Of a stretch of 64,000 nucleotides of DNA, positions 63,221 to 64,000 are shown one piece after another (within the stretch, counting starts at the first letter, position 1; each line of letters starts with the position of its first letter). Origin of the DNA: Myxococcota bacterium (GTDB lineage: Bacteria > Myxococcota_A > Bradymonadia > UBA7976 > UBA1532); contig CAUJDF010000044.1 in the NCBI GenBank assembly GCA_963169045.1, forward strand, positions 310,001 to 374,000, given 5' to 3'. Below the pieces are notes generated by a model. That model was not told the origin of the DNA and did not search any database. It worked only from the letters and a program-made list of their open reading frames with translations. The translations under genes were made by a program, and so were the position numbers.

Positions 63221-64000
63221 TCAATGGCCCGCGCGGGCGTGGTGGTCTTGGATGGAACGGACGTCGATGGCGCCGGCGGCGAGGCGCTCGATGGCCCCCA
63301 CCGCGGCGCGCGCGGCGCTCAGCGTGGTGCAGTACGGAACGCCGGCGCGCACGGCGGCGCGGCGCATGCCGCGCGACAACGGGATCTGGGACGGCTCGCG
63401 CGTGGTCGTGAGCACGAGCTGCACGTCGCCTTCGACGATGGCGCGCACGGTGTTGTCGGGGCCCTCGTGCTCCTTCGCGACCACCCGGACCGCGTGCCCC
63501 GCCTCGCGGAGCGCCCGCGCCGTGCCCTCGGTGGCGACGAGCTCGAAGCCGAGCGTCGTCAGGCGGCCGGCGAGGCGAACGAGCGCCGCCTTGTGCTCGT
63601 CGGCCACGGAGATGAGGACGCGGCCCTTCGTGGGCAGGGCGTTCCCCGCGGCCTGCTGGCTCTTTGCGAACGCCGTCGCGAAGTCGCCGGCGATCCCCAT
63701 CACCTCGCCCGTCGACTTCATCTCCGGGCCGAGCAGGGTGTCGACCCCGGGGAACTTCACGAACGGGAAGACCGACTCCTTGACGCTCACCATCGGCGGC
63801 TGCACGGACTGCACGAAGCCCAGCTCGCGCAGGGTCCTGCCGGCCATCACCCGCGCCGCCATCTTCGCCAGCGGCACGCCGATCGCCTTGCTGACGAACG
63901 GCACGGTGCGGCTCGCGCGCGGGTTCACCTCGAGGACGTAGATGTCCTCGGCCTGACCCGGCTCGAAGCGCAAGGCGAACTGGACGTTCATCAAGCCAAT
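63221..64000 (-). CDS. carB: Carbamoyl-phosphate synthase large subunit, C-terminal part (5' end outside window)
   Basis: These are the last 259 residues of CarB, which makes carbamoyl phosphate for arginine and pyrimidine synthesis. The piece begins IGLMNVQFALR within the second ATP-grasp domain and has VLEVNPRASRTVPFVSKAIGVPLAKMA. It continues to LGPEMKSTGEVMGI and the C-terminal MGS-like allosteric domain (GRVLISVADEHK, FELVATEGTARALREAG, GPDNTVRAIVEGDVQLVLTTT). The frame is open to the right edge, so the gene continues outside. Confidence 0.96.
   Translation of the reverse strand: MGLMNVQFALRFEPGQAEDIYVLEVNPRASRTVPFVSKAIGVPLAKMAARVMAGRTLRELGFVQSVQPPMVSVKESVFPFVKFPGVDTLLGPEMKSTGEVMGIAGDFATAFAKSQQAAGNALPTKGRVLISVADEHKAALVRLAGRLTTLGFELVATEGTARALREAGHAVRVVAKEHEGPDNTVRAIVEGDVQLVLTTTREPSQIPLSRGMRRAAVRAGVPYCTTLSAARAAVGAIERLAAGAIDVRSIQDHHARAGH

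Overview
The window is very GC-rich (about 70% by eye), densely coded and free of tRNA, rRNA, CRISPR arrays or recognisable transposases. The gene content suggests a Myxococcota-like (deltaproteobacterial) genome: many lipoproteins, eukaryote-type Ser/Thr kinases fused to ATPase and TPR modules, a sigma-54-type activator, TonB and type IV pilin-like proteins, PilZ signalling and the succinylase lysine branch (DapD). That placement is inference from gene content, not phylogeny. No stretch over about 300 bases lacks a gene; the largest gap (about 270 bases, 62460-62729) lies upstream of the metalloprotease pair.

Layout. 1-8.5 kb: the end of an unknown protein, then a leftward three-gene unit of a Cys4 protein and two large exported TPR/DUF3857/transglutaminase-like paralogues. 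8.5-16 kb: dapD, a membrane-anchored protein, a lipoprotein with a coupled lipoprotein amidohydrolase, a minimal metallopeptidase coupled to a BtpA-family protein, a type IV pilin-like protein and a TonB-family protein. 16-36.6 kb: one unbroken leftward run. Read in transcription order it holds a RING-like anchored protein, two lipoproteins flanking a DUF62 SAM hydrolase, an RNA m5U methyltransferase, a bifunctional nuclease-domain protein and VanZ. These are followed by a nine-gene MoxR/DUF58/double-VWA cluster carrying an ABC module and a prenyltransferase-fold protein, then a radical SAM protein, an HTH-PilZ protein and folD-gcvT-gcvH.

36.6-45 kb: a giant rightward ATPase-TPR-sigma54-activator-Fis protein translationally coupled to a repeat-bearing lipoprotein, then leftward clpB and a rightward small beta-barrel-like protein. 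45-52.5 kb: two coupled giant kinase-ATPase-TPR paralogues and an acyl-carrier-like protein lacking the usual serine. 52.7-62.5 kb: an alpha/beta hydrolase and two tandem giant metzincin-like lipoproteins. 62.7-64 kb: greA and the 3' end of carB.

The most interesting systems are: (1) the two coupled kinase-ATPase-TPR proteins, in which each appears to have lost a different active site; (2) the MoxR cluster with a catalytically degenerate ABC ATPase and an exported prenyltransferase-fold protein; (3) the ATPase-TPR-sigma54-activator with its coupled lipoprotein; (4) the tandem metzincin lipoproteins. Many adjacent genes share stop/start overlaps (ATGA, GTGA, TGATG), so translational coupling is the norm here. 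All functions are read from sequence motifs only.
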